A DNA stretch of 64,000 bases from Ailurus styani (Eukaryota > Chordata > Mammalia > Carnivora > Ailuridae): the NCBI GenBank assembly GCA_002007465.1, contig LNAC01000753.1, forward strand, positions 245,072 through 309,071, written 5' to 3'. Position 1 is the first letter of the stretch; every line of letters begins with the position of its first letter. The translations under genes were made by a program, and so were the position numbers. Shown here one piece after another: positions 51,549-64,000 of this stretch. The notes beneath the pieces are model-generated. The model worked only from the letters and a program-made list of their open reading frames with translations, had not been told where the DNA came from and did not search any database.

Positions 51549-51934
51549 AAGAACAGCACGGGCTTCCACTTTCTAATTCCTAAGGGTTTCCTGTATGTCA
51601 GATCTAGGATTTCACTCCCGGCAAGCTTTTCTAGGCTTCCTGCTTCTATGTACGTATTTTTTTGGCACAGTATTTTTTAATACACTTAAGAAGGTAAATA
51701 AGACATAGCCCAAATGTGTGGAGTTTTGTTTTTGTTTTTAAAAACCTCTGAACCCCTGATGCCCTTGTATCTGTCCCACACGGCAGACAACAAGGAGTGA
51801 TTGTGACTGCAGAGCTTTCCGAACGTTCTGGAGGAACATAAACACGGTGGGGTTATTTGGGGTTCATCTGATCTCTACTGTTTAAAAATCTCCCTTTTAC
51901 TCTCCTTTATTCTTTTAGGACCGTTAATATCACT

Positions 51935-52085
51935 AATGATTCAGTGGGTGCTCACCATTCGTCAGGCTCTGGGCTGAGCAATACACTCATTCCACAAATA
52001 TGCACCGAGCTTACTGGGTGCTGTGAGTCGCCCAGTAACAGCCCCGGGCAGGCTATCTCACTATTCTAACGAGTAAAGACAGACA
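51935..52085 (-). mobile_element. L2-like fragment
   Basis: The sequence cactcattccacaaatatgc, then accgagcttactgggtgctg and aacgagtaaagacagacaaa, resembles the complement of the L2 3' end. Diverged. Confidence 0.45.
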
Positions 52086-52244
52086 AACGTGTAAATAAGT
52101 CAAACGTGAGGTACACGGGGGAGTCAAGCGTGTGGGGGATTAGGAATGCTGGTGTGGGGGCCAGGAGGCTACACTCCTAGGGGAGGTGGTCAAGGTCCAG
52201 GGCCGCCTCGCTGACGTGGCCCCCAAACAAAATCTCGTGGGAGG

Positions 52245-52400
52245 AGGAACCAGCCCTTGTGAACACTCCGTTTAATCCTTACGGTAACCAGAGGTGACCG
52301 AGTGACATCATCTTACAAACGATTAAGGCCACAGAATTAAGAACCAGAGAGTCTGGGATTCTGACCAACATCTGTGGGACTCTAAAAACCTTGGTCGTAA
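52245..52400 (-). mobile_element. MIR fragment
   Basis: The sequence gtttaatccttacggtaacc, then catcatcttacaaacgatta and ttaagaaccagagagtctgg, matches the complement of the MIR core order. Confidence 0.55.
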
Positions 52401-53160
52401 CTAACCACACGCGTTGCTTTCAGATTTATCCCAAGTGAAGACTGAATCCAAACGTTTCTCTAATCCTAGACCAAGGGGTATACTGCAGAGACAGACAAAC
52501 CAAAAAGTGACATTTATGTAGAAGCTCAAATGCTCTAATTGCTATTAGAGAAATGGGTGGGTGGGGGAGTCACAGACGTAACTTGATCTCCTTAACCTGA
52601 CATTTAATACGAGCAGTTCTCAGGCTCCCACTTTGAGGATAGCACGCTGGCTCAGTTCCAGGCATCCAGCGGACTTGGGCAGACTTCAGTTTAGCCAAAG
52701 TCAAACAAACAGGGAAGGCATCCCAGCTGCTCCTTGAACGCATGCAAATGAACACTGTCGCAGGAGCTGGAGTGAAAACTGGCCCCACCTCTAACGCATC
52801 CCACTGTGAGATGAACAGCCAAACACCTGTTCGGACGAACTCCTATCTCAAAAACTGAAAAGACGTGCTGTGTGTCTATACGTGACCTGGGGGCTTTCAA
52901 GGGGCCCACGATGGCGGCCAGACCACAGCCCGCACCCTGATGTCCGCACAGGAGACACTACCTCCTTGCAGCTCTAAAGAAAAGTCTGTGGAGGAAACGC
53001 CCCAGCATGAAGACCACTCACACCCAAACGGTGCAGTGACACACGCGCCACCTCGTCCAGACAGGGCTCCAAACAGTCGAGTCTGGCCACCAGGAAGGTT
53101 TCCGAGCTCGATCCTGCTCGAACTTTAGCCACTCCTTTGGGTTTAGGCCCAGCCCCTCTT

Positions 53161-53712
53161 AAAAGCTACGTTGTCCCTGCACCCGAATGTTTATAGCAGC
53201 AATGTCCACAATAGCCAAACTATGGAAAGAACCTAGATGTCCATCAACAGATGAATGGATAAAGAAGATGTGGTATATATATATAATGGAATACTATGCA
53301 GCTATCAAAAGAAACAAAATATTGCCATTTGCAATGACATGGATGGAACTGGAGGATATTATGCTGAGCAAAATAAGTCAATCAGAGAAAGACAATTATC
53401 ATATGATCTCTCTGATACGAGGAACTTGAGGAGCAGGGTGGGGGGTCGTGGGGGGTAGGGAGGGAAAAATAATGAAACAAGATGGGATGGGGAAGGAGAC
53501 AAACCATAAGAGACTCCTAATCTCACAAAACAAACTGAGGGTTACTGGGGGGTGGGAGGGTAGGGATAGGGTGGATGGGTTATGGACATTGGGGAGGGTT
53601 TGTGCTTTGGTGAATGCTGTGAAAGATGTAAGCCTGATGATTCACAGACCTGTACCCCTTGGGCAAAGAATAAAAATAAAATTAAAAAAAAAAAAAAAGC
53701 TACGTTGTCCCT
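53161..53712 (+). mobile_element. Young 5'-truncated L1 with perfect 18-bp target-site duplication
   Basis: The body at 53179-53694 contains the last part of L1 ORF2: M-E-Y-Y-A-A-I-K, then the end of ORF2 at S-L-I-R-G-T, stop at 53427-53429. The 3' UTR and a poly-A tract (53684-53698) follow. aaaagctacgttgtccct occurs at 53161-53178 and again at 53695-53712, overlapping the tail. The ORF2 C-terminus is intact over about 80 codons, consistent with a recent insertion. It is in plus orientation, opposite to GALNT2, and cannot move by itself because the 5' part is missing. Confidence 0.97.
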
Positions 53713-55605
53713 TTCTGGCCTTAAGTCAGCTGCTCCTAGTCCCTGGGCAAGCTGTGACACAGCGGGAGCCTCGGTGTCCTCTCTGTGCAGTGAGGACCAC
53801 CTTTGTGTCCGGCACCACAGGCCGGTGGGTGGCGTGAGGGCGCCCCAAGGAGCGTCTGGCACGGGTGCAGGGCAGAGGCCACTTAGCCTGGGGATGGATG
53901 TGGGGAGGACACAGGCACCCGCGACCTCTCCCCACAGAGACAGGCGTGTCCACACCCTGGGGTGATACACACAGCCTCGGGGCCTTCAGAGTCCCACAGC
54001 CTCCGTGTGGCCTCCCCGGGGTCCTTGGATCCCAGGTCAGCAAGCCCTACCTTAGAGAGGGTGTTAAACTTAACTGCTGCCTTTGACCAGGAGCGCAGCA
54101 TCAGGACTGGCCTTGAGAAAGAACGAACGGATCACAGGAGACGTTAAACAATCTCCTAGATAGGATCTAGAAAAATGGTAAGATTCTAATATTACATATC
54201 ACATACATTTACATATCGATCATACGCTCCCTATATTAAATCTATCACGCACACACCCTGCACGCTTAGTACTTCCGCGGTCTGAGAGACCTGTAAGCCT
54301 ATGCCCCTGTGCGCTGCTCCGGGTGAAGAGAGCGATCTGGAACGCAGACAGAACTGGTAAGGGAGTGAGCGCCTGGCAGTTCACTTGTGCCTACAAAGGT
54401 AAATCAAGTTCCTCTGAAAGTAGGAGAAGAAAAAACTATTTTCCACATAGGCTACGGCTTACAAAATAAGGGCAAACCGTATGATGTGTCCGTGTGTGAT
54501 GTCATTGACTTTGGTCTCTCGTCAGCTTACCCTCCTCCCAATCCCGGGACACACACCCAGAGCGATCGGATCCTTGGCTGGCTCCCTGCAAGCCCAGCAT
54601 GGCCTGTCACAGCCTCGTCCCTGTCCTTCTTTCCGGAGGCCTTCAGCTCAGGACCCACCCCTCCTTGGGGCTTTTCCTGGCCTTCCCACCTCCTGCCGGC
54701 CCCAGATACATGGATTTGGAATCGACTGTCCAAACCTCAGGGTGCTCCATGCCCTTGCTTCCCGGTGCAGCTGTCACCCCCCGCCCCCCACCCAGGAAAA
54801 CAGCTGCCCTCCAAATGCAGCCGCTTATTCTTTAACGATCTGAAACAAGACGAACCTCCAGTGAAGCCTGTGTGAGCAGGCTTCCAATCAGAGGTTCTTA
54901 CCAGCAAGGCTCGGAGGTCAGAGCAAGGGCTACGGCTATTACTTTCCTGGTAAGTGCTGATGAACACACGTTAGGATGTCTGGAGACCTTGTCGGCCGAG
55001 CCTGATGAACCCTGGGGCGCCCTCCACCCTCGGGTCCCAGATCTCTGAAGAATCAACAGAAGGACGCTGACGAGAGCTCCTGGTGTGGTCAGAGGTCACG
55101 CTGTGCCTCCTGTCTCAATTTCACACATACCCTGCTGGGCTGTTCCTTTCCCCTTTCTAGTATCTACAGCATTTCCGACTTACGTGGTCCTAAATAAGCA
55201 AGAATTCAGATTTTCTTCCTTCCAACAGGGTTGTGAATGATGGAAAATGATGCTTGTGTGTAGATGGGATTTTGGAAATGACACCTGAAGAGTGGACATG
55301 AGGCCGGGAACACAACTTTCTCCTGCTGACTCCCACGCTCTGGCCAGCACCCCACAGCCTCCGGATGCTGCCTCGGGGCATCCGAAAGCCTGGAACCCGA
55401 TCCCAGATGGGCCTGTCACTTCCCGCATGTGAAATCCCATTGCAGCATGCCTCAGAACTCTTCCTAGCTTCACCACCCCATAGAAGGCACAACACACGGT
55501 CAGCTGCCCAGAGGAACAGGAAAGTGTTAGTGGCCCAGTGAAAGCTACTTACTGCGCTGTGGGAAAGCAAGTGAGGCCCCAGGCCCACTGCCGGCTCCAT
55601 ACTTA

Positions 55606-55842
<237 letters not shown>

Positions 55843-56142
55843 CTACCTTAGGAATTAGTGCCTATGGCTTTCTCTCCCGGCAACCGGCATCGACAAACTA
55901 GCTAAAAACAGCCCGAGCGGGCACCGTCATGTCCATCCATCGGACAGTCTGAAGCCAGGAAGTTAAAGACCTGGACCTCAGGTGTTGTCTAGCGAACAAG
56001 AGTCTTTGCCAGCCAAAGCATGTGTAAGCATGGTACCGTGCACACTTTGTGAGACAGGAGATTTTCATCTGTTTGTCCCACCTTTCCAGGGATTACGGTA
56101 ATGCCCCAGAGCATCTCAGGTATGGTGAAAAAGATAATGTCC

Positions 56143-56340
56143 AAATTAATTAATTTATTTTGAGAGAGAGAGCGCGAGTGCACATGAATAGGAGAGGCAG
56201 AAGGAGAGGGAGAATCTCAAACCGACTGTGGGCTCAGTGTGGAACCCAACACAGGGCTCGATCTCACAATCCTGAGATCGTGACCTGAGCTGAAACCAAG
56301 AGCTGGTTGCTTTCACCAATGGGATCACCCTGGTGTCCCA
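56143..56340 (-). mobile_element. Old Can-SINE
   Basis: A T-rich start, attttgagagagagagcgcg, then a GA-rich region, gggctcgatctcacaatcct, gagatcgtgacctgagctga and ccaatgggatcaccctggtg. More diverged than the SINE at 35517. Tgtcc(c)aaa occurs at both ends. Confidence 0.85.
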
Positions 56341-56982
56341 AAGAAATAAACATTTAAACCAAGAAAAACACCCCCAAGAACAGGCTGTCAGAACACCCCT
56401 CGGTAAGATGCCCTGAGGGATTCTTTTCAGAGCTGTTGCCGTGTCTGACCCTATGAGGGGGAGAGTGAAGCCATTCCTACTATACACACCTCCCAGCACA
56501 CGCGTCGAGGGGGCATGGAGGCACGGCGGCCTGTCCACGCGAGCAGCGCCCTGACTCACGACCAGATATGCAGCCGCCGCTCAGGAAGGCCAAGCATGGG
56601 GTTCTCCAGGAACACGACAGCGGAGCGGGGCGCTTCTACTGGGATCTGGTGTAGGGGCAATGTTGGCAGTAGCCTGGGATCCAGAAGAAGGAGCACTGCG
56701 GGGCGGGGTGGGCCTGGACAAGCCTGGGCGCAATGAGGGCAGAGTCCTGAGAAGCAGATGAAGGCCTCAGCGCTCAGAGGGAAAGAGGCGGAAGGAAAGA
56801 CAGACTCAAGGCAAAGAGAAAATTCCGGACCTGATGTCCACCCTGGCTTCAGACGGCCTTCAGGACTGTGGTCTTTTATTCTTTGAAAGAGCTTCCTAAA
56901 TATAAATAAGTTTAAAACGATGAAAAAGTTTCTTCATGAGGATTTAGTGGCCTATTATGTGCAACAAACTCAAAACAAACTC

Positions 56983-57056
56983 AAAAGAAAAGAAAAGAAA
57001 AGAAAAGAAAAGAAAAGGAAAGGAAAGAAAAGAAAAGAAAAGAAATGAAAAGAAAA
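56983..57056. repeat. (GAAAA)n simple repeat
   Basis: About 13 GAAAA-type units with some GGAAA and GAAAT variants. Preceded by a CAAAACAAACT-type A-rich lead (56963-56982). Confidence 0.95.
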
Positions 57057-57534
57057 CTATGACAACAGCCCTGCCCCACGAAGCTCAGGAAATTCCATGT
57101 GGTCACAGAGCTGTGAAGAAAAGGCATGAAGGGGCAGATGGTTCTAGGGCTGCTATTTCATATGGGGTATCTGACGGGGGTCTATCATAGGGTGAGACAC
57201 CCAGACAAAGGGAGGGAGTGGACCACATAGCCCTCTGGGAAGAACACAGGAAAATGCTTGGGGAACTGCCATGCAAAGGCCCTGGGGTGGCAGTGAGCTC
57301 GCCTGTCCAGGATCAGCCAGGAAACTGATTTAACAGAGGGTGAGGTACTGGTCAGAGAGGTAAAGCAGGCCTGCTGACAGCTACCTGGAATAAACCAACG
57401 TGTACAGGCAATAGTTCTGCGCCACATCAAACGTTGGTGGGGTTGGTTTAGGTAAGATCAACAATACCTACATACATGCTTTTCCAACATGGATCTCTCC
57501 ACATACAACCAAAGAATGTCCGGTTCCTTTCTCT

Positions 57535-57605
57535 ATGTCAGAGATGAGGAAACTGAGATTCAGTTACAGATCTGTTCAAGGCCACAGAGTAAATTTCCCA
57601 TCTAA
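57535..57605 (-). mobile_element. MIR fragment
   Basis: The sequence agagatgaggaaactgagat, then tgttcaaggccacagagtaa, is the complement of the MIR core (related to 'gatgaggaaactgaggca'). Confidence 0.6.
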
Positions 57606-59910
57606 AAGCTCCTCTGCTCCTTGTTGCAACTTGTCCTGCGAGGTCAAAACCCCCATCTCATCGCAGCTGGTTGCCGTGGAAATGATGCTTGGGGTCACAG
57701 AGGTCCAGTCTCTCAAATGGAAAAGCGGTTTCAAAACTCACGAGCTCTCCGGCTACAACGAGGCTGCGCCCCTGATAAATGTCTGGTCACGGGAGCCAGC
57801 CAGAGCGGCAGCATTTTCTCCCACCTAAAATAAAATATTTCCCAAACATTTTTTTTTTTTTGGAAACATGTTTTTCATGCTAAGGCAACCCTAGAAATAC
57901 TTATTGATCCTCCTCTCTCCCAACCTTTCTGCCTTCCGCCTCACAGGCTCTTTGGGGACAGAGGAGGAAAAACCACCCACAAATCAGAGCCTCAGCTAAA
58001 ATCTACACCTGCGAAACTTACTATGGAATCTAAATGAGTTGGTTCCCACTAATGCCTACTGGCCTGGATACTCCTTACCGCATCAAGAAGCTTGTATGAT
58101 GGAACCGGGAACTGTGCAGCCCCCCCATCCACAGCCACAGAAGAGACCGTCACCCAAGAGATGTCCCGTCGCTGATGGTTACGCTCTACGTGAGCCCCAC
58201 CGGGAGCACTGAGGACAGTAAGGAGGAGGTCAGCTCACTCTGGGTCAGTGTGGGTCTGTGTGCGGAAAGAGCGGTGGCCAAGGGCCAAGGCCTCTGCCGA
58301 GCTCCTGGGGCTTCAATCCCACCTATACATCTTGGGCTGGGAGACCACCACCTTCTTTCTGGAAAAGACCTGAGTACAGCAGCGGGTTTTACGGGATGCC
58401 GGATGTCTGACTATGGTTTGTACTAGGTGTGGACTATAAGCTAGGCATCACAGTGGCTCCTGAATGAACACGTTCTAGAAAATGGAGGGAGACAGACAAT
58501 AAGAGGACCATCCTCATCAATGTATCATTAAACCCTGAGCCAGGTGCTCTGATGGCAGGAAATGTAGTTCTACGGCGGCATCTAACAGAGGAAACTGATG
58601 CAGACGGGGGAGCAGGGAAGGTTTCCCCAGGGAAGGACCAGCTGAGCTGAGCTCTGAACAGTGAGTGAGTAGAGTGACAGAGACGTCATCCTCCAGAGAC
58701 AGACAGCAGCAACCCGCTCAGAGGCAGCCCACCGTGACTGCTGCCCAGCCAGGAACACCTTCGAAAGGACTCTCGGGGGCTCTGCCTTGCCTGGCGACGA
58801 TTTTCCCATGGCATAAGACCATTTTACTGGAGAAGGATTATAACTGGTTTCTCTTTCATAAAAGTTTAACCGGATATTGGAACCCAGCAGGGAGACGTTT
58901 GACTAAAGGAGGCACGTTTTCGCTCCTGCGCCAGATGTCGTGACGTGCAGGTACACGCACGACTGCAATGAAGGGTTCGCTTCGCCCTTCCTGCGTGTGA
59001 ACAGATCTCGTCTGTTCTGTTTTTCTTATGTGGGTGTGACAGATCCTCTAATAAAGGGTCACAACCCATCATTTGAAAAATGCAGGGCTAAAGAACCATC
59101 ATAGAAAGGAGTTATTACTGTGTTATATAGAATTCCTCAGGTTGGAGCCGCCTGAAGAGGGAAAGGTAAGAAAGAGAGAGCAGGGTTTCCAGAGGGGACG
59201 TATGCCCCAGTCCAACCCCGGGCAGGAAGGGAAGCTCCCAGATGCAGACAGCACAGAACAGGAGGGGCGTAAGTTACAGGCTGGAGTGAAACAGTCCCAA
59301 CAGTAGATATAATGTCTGAACATCCTGACTTTTAAAAAATGCCATCCATACTTGTACTTCTACCACCTCTAAAATTTGTAGAAAGCGCCTTGCAAATTAT
59401 GAGCTTTAGAAAACACACACACAGAAGTACGTGCAAATCTAGTGACCATGCACCTGGCTAGCCAGAAGCAGTGGACAGGAAATACCCTGGAGACAGAGAA
59501 CTTTACAGAAGCCAGAAACCAGCTTCATCCCCAAAGATGATGGGAAAACAGCCTGCAGTTAAAGAACATGACAGCAGGAAGTGGACGTTACCCTAAGGAG
59601 GCCCGTGAAGACTGCTCTTTTATTAAATGAGATGAAAATACTGATGAAGAAACCGATTTCCAGAAGATAGACTTCTCCAAGAAGGAGGGACTGTGTGGCC
59701 TTGGGAGTGTTGAAACCTATGATTCTGAAAAGCTGAGACTCTTCCTGATGGTCACTGTGCGGACAGGACGACACACCTGTCCGTGCCCTCACGCTGACCG
59801 ATGCGGCTGCGTGAGGATCCCCACTCTGTTCCAGGCGAGCCTTCAGGCAGCCTCCCTCGGTCCCCTGTACCCTGTGAACACATGCAGCCAGCCCAAGCCC
59901 ACCTGGCCTT

Positions 59911-59938
59911 TCAAGGTCAAGCTTGCCCTTCAAGGTCA
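59911..59938 (+). promoter_or_regulatory. Two TCAAGGTCA nuclear-receptor half-sites, 19 bp apart
   Basis: TCAAGGTCA occurs at 59911-59919 and again at 59930-59938 within a duplicated TTCAAGGTCAAG segment. This extended half-site is the consensus for ERR (TNAAGGTCA) and NR5A receptors (SF-1/LRH-1). Function is inferred from the motif only. Confidence 0.45.
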
Positions 59939-62568
59939 AGTTTCCTGGAGAAGCAGGTGCCCAACCACCCCGGGCACACACCTTCCCCTCCCGGCTGCAC
60001 TGGGAAGGAGCCCCTCACCCAAGAGCCAAAATAGGAGTATTTTGTTGCCGTTTCTCACCCACGGACCCCAGCACCCAGCGTGTGCTGCACGCATGTGCTT
60101 GCTGACCCAGCTAAGATGGATGGTCTCCACCTGGGTCTAAGGCACCCAAGGCTGATCCTGAGAAAGCAACCTGGACCCTGCACGCCGCCCCGAGAAAGGC
60201 AGCTTCAGATGGGCTCTGAAGAGTGGGATCGTGGTGCTGCTGACACTCACATCGGAGAAGCGCCCTCCACCCAGGATGGACGGCCGCCCCTTCTGGCCGT
60301 TTGCTGACACTGCTGTTGACGTGAGCCCGCCAGGCGGATCAGCGCTCGCCACGCAGAGAAACTGAGGACCCGGGGTCGACGGCGGTCCCGCACCACTGCG
60401 GGACTCCCGGATGGGGCCTGGAGGTCCACAGCCGGCCTTCACGGAACGTGAGCAGAGGAGCAGCCGGGAGGAGCAAGGGCCCCGGGCCTGAGACCCAGGC
60501 GTGAGCTCAGCCCACCCACCCCCTCCTGACCCTCCAGTCTGGACACAATCAGAACGACAGTCCACCTCTGAAGTTATTCAGAAAAAGAAATGAAGTAATG
60601 ACAGCAATGATAAGTCCTAAGCCACTGACTGCCGTACAACACTGACTTCATAGGCAGAACTGGCCAAACACAGTTACCTCCACTTTGCTGATGTAACCCC
60701 TACCTAGGCTCCTCACTGGGGAGGGTCGCTGGGCGCCGCCCAGCCCCTCACGGCGTCCTCCCGGGTGTCCCAGCTCTGCAGCTGACCCGAGGGAATGAGG
60801 GGGAAGCACTGGAGGGGAGCCTCAGCTGCCTTCCAAGGTCCCTGCGAGCACCTGCCCAGGTGAGCACAGGCCAGAACGCTCAGGAGAAGGCAGTTCACCC
60901 CTCGCTGCGGCCCACCTTCTGCCTGCGAGAGGAGAGGAGGGTCATGGGTAAGTTAACCTGTGTCTGCACCTCTAGTCCTCCATCCCCACCTGCGGCACCC
61001 AGGAAACACTTGGAAAAAATAATCACCACAAGGTCAGTCTCTGCTTGCTTCAGGTAGGGGGACGGTGTGATACCCTCACATTTCCAAGTGGGGGCAGGGG
61101 AGAGGGGAGGGGAGCTTTGCTCAGAAGCACGGACGTTACTGCCAGGAAGAGGAAGGGTCAGGACGGAGCCCAGACTGGAACACGGGAGTTCGAGTGGCTT
61201 GTTCTCAGACTGTGTTAGTTTCACTGTCAGTTACACCATGATCCACGAGGCCCCTCAGTTTCTCACTTAAATTGTTTTCAAATTTCTTAGATGAGACAGA
61301 TGCCCCAAGAACGTGGAGGCAGGAAGCACAGCTCCCAGCAGCCTACCCTGCACACCAGAGGGTGCCTCCCTTCACCCTTCTGCCCCACCCCCACCCCAGC
61401 TTGAGGGCCGGCGGGGGCCAGCCCCAGACACGGGCGCCCTCCTTCTGCTCAGAAGGGGATGGGGAGGGAGGGACAGCGCCGCCGTGAAGGCCCTGTGTAC
61501 GCAGGACAGGGTCGGAAAGGGTTTGTGGTCCCCATCTCTACTTTCTCAGGTCCCAGTGAGCCCTGGAACCCAGTTGGAAGACGCTCTTTTGGGGGGCCGC
61601 TCGGCATCTTGTTCCCACTCACACATGCAGTTCTGGGGGCCTGCTCACTGCCTAAGACAGCCATTCTATTTTAGGCCAACTTACAGTAAGAAAGTTCTTA
61701 ATTTTGGAGAAAACATTCACCGCCTTCTGTTTTCCCCAAGTTGTGTGGAACAGGCCCGTAGGGAGAAAATGCCAGTCCTGAGAGCAAGCACACGAGAAGC
61801 AGCGCAGCCTCTGGCCCTGAGCTACACATACCTGGCGGGAAAGGAGGGCCCATGAGCGATGTGGATGAGAGATGAGTCTGTGATCCACGGCCAGAAAAAG
61901 CCCCGGAGAAGGAGCATTTGGACTAGGTCCTGGGGCACGAGTAGGAGGAGCCTGCCAGGCCCCAGGAGGGCTGCGTGTTGGAAGCTGCAACGGGATGGAG
62001 GGAAGGCGGTGTGAAGATGGGATGACAGGAGAGGGGAAGGCCAGTCTGTGATCAGCACTGAGTCTCAGCCTTGGCTCAAGTGCTCCGCCTGTGTTCTCCA
62101 TGCTCCAGGGAGCATGGAAGCTTCGAGCAGGTGAGCGCTGAGCAAATTTGCACTCCAGGAAGTGATTCTGGCTCTGGGAAGGATGATGCTCAGAGGGAGA
62201 GCCCCCAAAGTAGGGGGGAAGATGATCCCCGAACACCTGCCCCCTCCACTCCCTGCTCAGGAAGACCCTGCCTGCACCCGGGATGAGTCCCAGGTCCCCA
62301 GAAGTGCATCTTTTCTGATCTAAGCCCACTGCCCGCCCGTGGGCCTTGAACCTGTGAGGAGGTCTCTGCTCTCCCCCAGTGTGTGTGGCCCTGCTCTGTA
62401 CCCCCCCAGCCTGTCCCGTCTCCACAATAAGGAGCCACAGGGGAATCCAGGGCCCCAGTGTGGGACCTCTTTGTGGCTGAGATCTCATTCCCATTCTTGT
62501 CAGCCTCGTTCTTCTGCCCTCTGCAGTCTACCCATGAGCCCTTGCTAAACTGAGCCTTCCGCCCATCT

Positions 62569-63819
62569 GTGCAGAGGCCAAGCTCTGTGTATGGACAAAC
62601 GGGACCTCATAACACTGCAAGGCGGGGCTGCTTCTCAACACGGCCACCTCCTCCAAGAGGCCCTCCCGGTGTCCCCAGCTATGGCCTCTCACTACAACAT
62701 TCCTCTTGCCTCTGCCTCAGTCACAGCTGCATTCCAACCAGAGCTTTGCCTCAAACGTCCTACAAGGAGCTAAGTTCCCCCTTGAAAACAGAGACAACCG
62801 CATGTGCCCTACCCTTTCCCAGGAATTGCAGAGCGGGTTCTGCAGACACTCATGGGACCTCATGGGACCTCTCTCGATGTTGGTCTGCACTTGGGGACGC
62901 AAGTTCATTAAAGCCTCTTCACCCAGCTCCGCCTGCAATTTCCCTCCTCCTGGCATCAGGTGCACCCTTCTTGGTGTGGACATCAGTGTCTAGACAGAGG
63001 CAACGGAAACCAAAGAGAAAGGGATGCGCTCTGCGTTCTCCCCCTGGCACCCTAGCTCTGAGCACAGGGGCAGGGCTGGCCTCCCTCCACGGCCTGCCCC
63101 CCCAGGCCCCGCACAGGCCCAGGCACAGCCCCGTGCACCTTGCATATGTACTCACTTCGCCTGCCCACAGCTCTCTTCGCTGTCTGCTCTGTTTGCTTGT
63201 TCGCTTGCTCTTTTTGCTTCTAGGCAGGGGCCCAGCCTCAAACCTGCCACACGGTGCATGTCTAATAATGCATGGAAGTATCCCACAAAAGGAGCCTTCT
63301 GCAACCAGGGAATTGCCCACAGCCTCGGCTCGTTCCGTGGCCGCTCCCCCAGACTGTGGCGGTGCTGGAACTCCGGCCCTCCTCTCCTGCCCGATCTGGT
63401 CTCTGCTGGGAGCGGAGGCCAGTCCGGGGAAGGAAGCAAGAGTGCTCAACGCCCAGCACCCTCGGATCAACACCCTGAGGCCTCCCAGCGGGAGCCAGTC
63501 CCCTTCTAGCCTTCCAACCACAAGAAACAAAGTCCAGAGGTGGGAGAGGATGAGGCCCAGGGCAACTGCCTCGGGGGAGAAGAGCCCGGACCAGAAGGGA
63601 CGGACCAGACCCCCCCCGCCGGGCCTTATGAGTCTCTGCTCGCGGCCCCGACGGGGAAGAGGTGCTGAGGCTGAGAGTGCGAAGACAACTTCCTGCCACT
63701 CGTCCCTGCTGGTCCACGCCGCAGACGCGCCCTGGCCCACCACTGCTACCTGCTCCCCCGCTACACCGACTTCAGACCCCAAAATTTCTTCTTGTTTTCT
63801 TTTCCTGCCTTTGACTTAG
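62569..63819 (+). other. 417-codon open frame, probably not coding
   Basis: The longest uninterrupted frame in the window, antisense to GALNT2 intron 2, with ATG at 62569 and a stop at 63817-63819. The predicted 416-residue protein is rich in Ser, Pro, Arg and Leu, with no domain I recognise. The opposite strand is also open for 287 codons over 62919-63782, and a 280-codon minus frame adjoins it (61652-62494). This fits a GC-rich, stop-poor tract better than a gene. I see no splice, promoter or similarity evidence. Confidence 0.2.
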
Positions 63820-64000
63820 GTGGTACCATGCTTCCCCTGTCGCCCCTGCTTCCTTCACAGCCCAAGCTTTGCGGTAGGATGCTTCTTGAAGCCAGAGTGT
63901 CTTCTCTCCGCCTCATCCACCCCAGCAGGCTCCTGAGCTACTTCTAACCTTTCCGAATCCTTTTCTTCCTAGTGGAGCATCTGTAGTCCCCCGTCCGCCC

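Noticed and set aside
53187..53429. Independent 80-codon gene
   Set aside because: It is the C-terminal part of L1 ORF2 within the young L1 insertion.
61652..62494. 280-codon minus-strand open frame in intron 2
   Set aside because: No similarity I recognise, and no GALNT2 exon 2 content (the stem peptide ending in P-P-G was searched for and not found). Probably a composition effect.

Overview
The window is vertebrate nuclear DNA and almost certainly from a carnivoran. Genes have short exons with GT-AG introns. The repeats include tRNA-derived Can-SINEs (SINEC), LINE-1 in several age classes, MIR and L2. One SINE (30643-30844) carries the internal sequence I associate with the mink-type SINEC_Mv family, which suggests a musteloid such as a mustelid. 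That species-level call is an inference. No prokaryotic, viral, CRISPR or operon-like content was seen.

The window lies inside one gene, GALNT2 (polypeptide N-acetylgalactosaminyltransferase 2), transcribed on the minus strand. Twelve consecutive coding exons are present, each with exact GT-AG boundaries and matching codon phases: 55607-55760, 25746-25844, 25415-25482, 25108-25173, 21726-21847, 19420-19507, 15948-16035, 14422-14525, 10193-10319, 4786-4878, 4370-4453 and 2108-2234. Compared with the 16-exon human gene they are exons 3-14. They encode about residues 75-480 of 571: the end of the stem, the whole GT-A catalytic domain, and the first part of the ricin-type lectin domain. No frameshift or stop was seen. 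Exons 1-2 must lie beyond the right edge and exons 15-16 beyond the left edge.

Layout from left to right: 1-25.8 kb holds eleven exons with short to medium introns. Exons 14 to 13 flank a CpG-rich stretch at 3.06-4.33 kb, and the intron between exons 10 and 9 holds a 13-bp minisatellite at 15.1-15.4 kb. Intron 3 (25845-55606, 29.8 kb) is a landing pad for repeats. It has antisense ancient L1 at 29.7-32.5 kb, sense ancient L1/HAL1 at about 36.9-39.5 and 45.8-47.0 kb, antisense L1 at 42.5-43.7 kb, an RPS6 processed pseudogene at 50.7-51.5 kb, and a young 5'-truncated L1 at 53.2-53.7 kb with an 18-bp target-site duplication. Exon 3 follows at 55.6 kb. Then 8.2 kb of intron 2 holds an old SINE, a GAAAA repeat, a pair of nuclear-receptor half-sites, and a GC-rich tract that is open on both strands.

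I found no previously undescribed biological system. The most useful items to follow up are the intragenic CpG island, the tandem TCAAGGTCA sites, the minisatellite, the arginine at position 79 of GALNT2, and the 417-codon antisense open frame (most likely non-coding).
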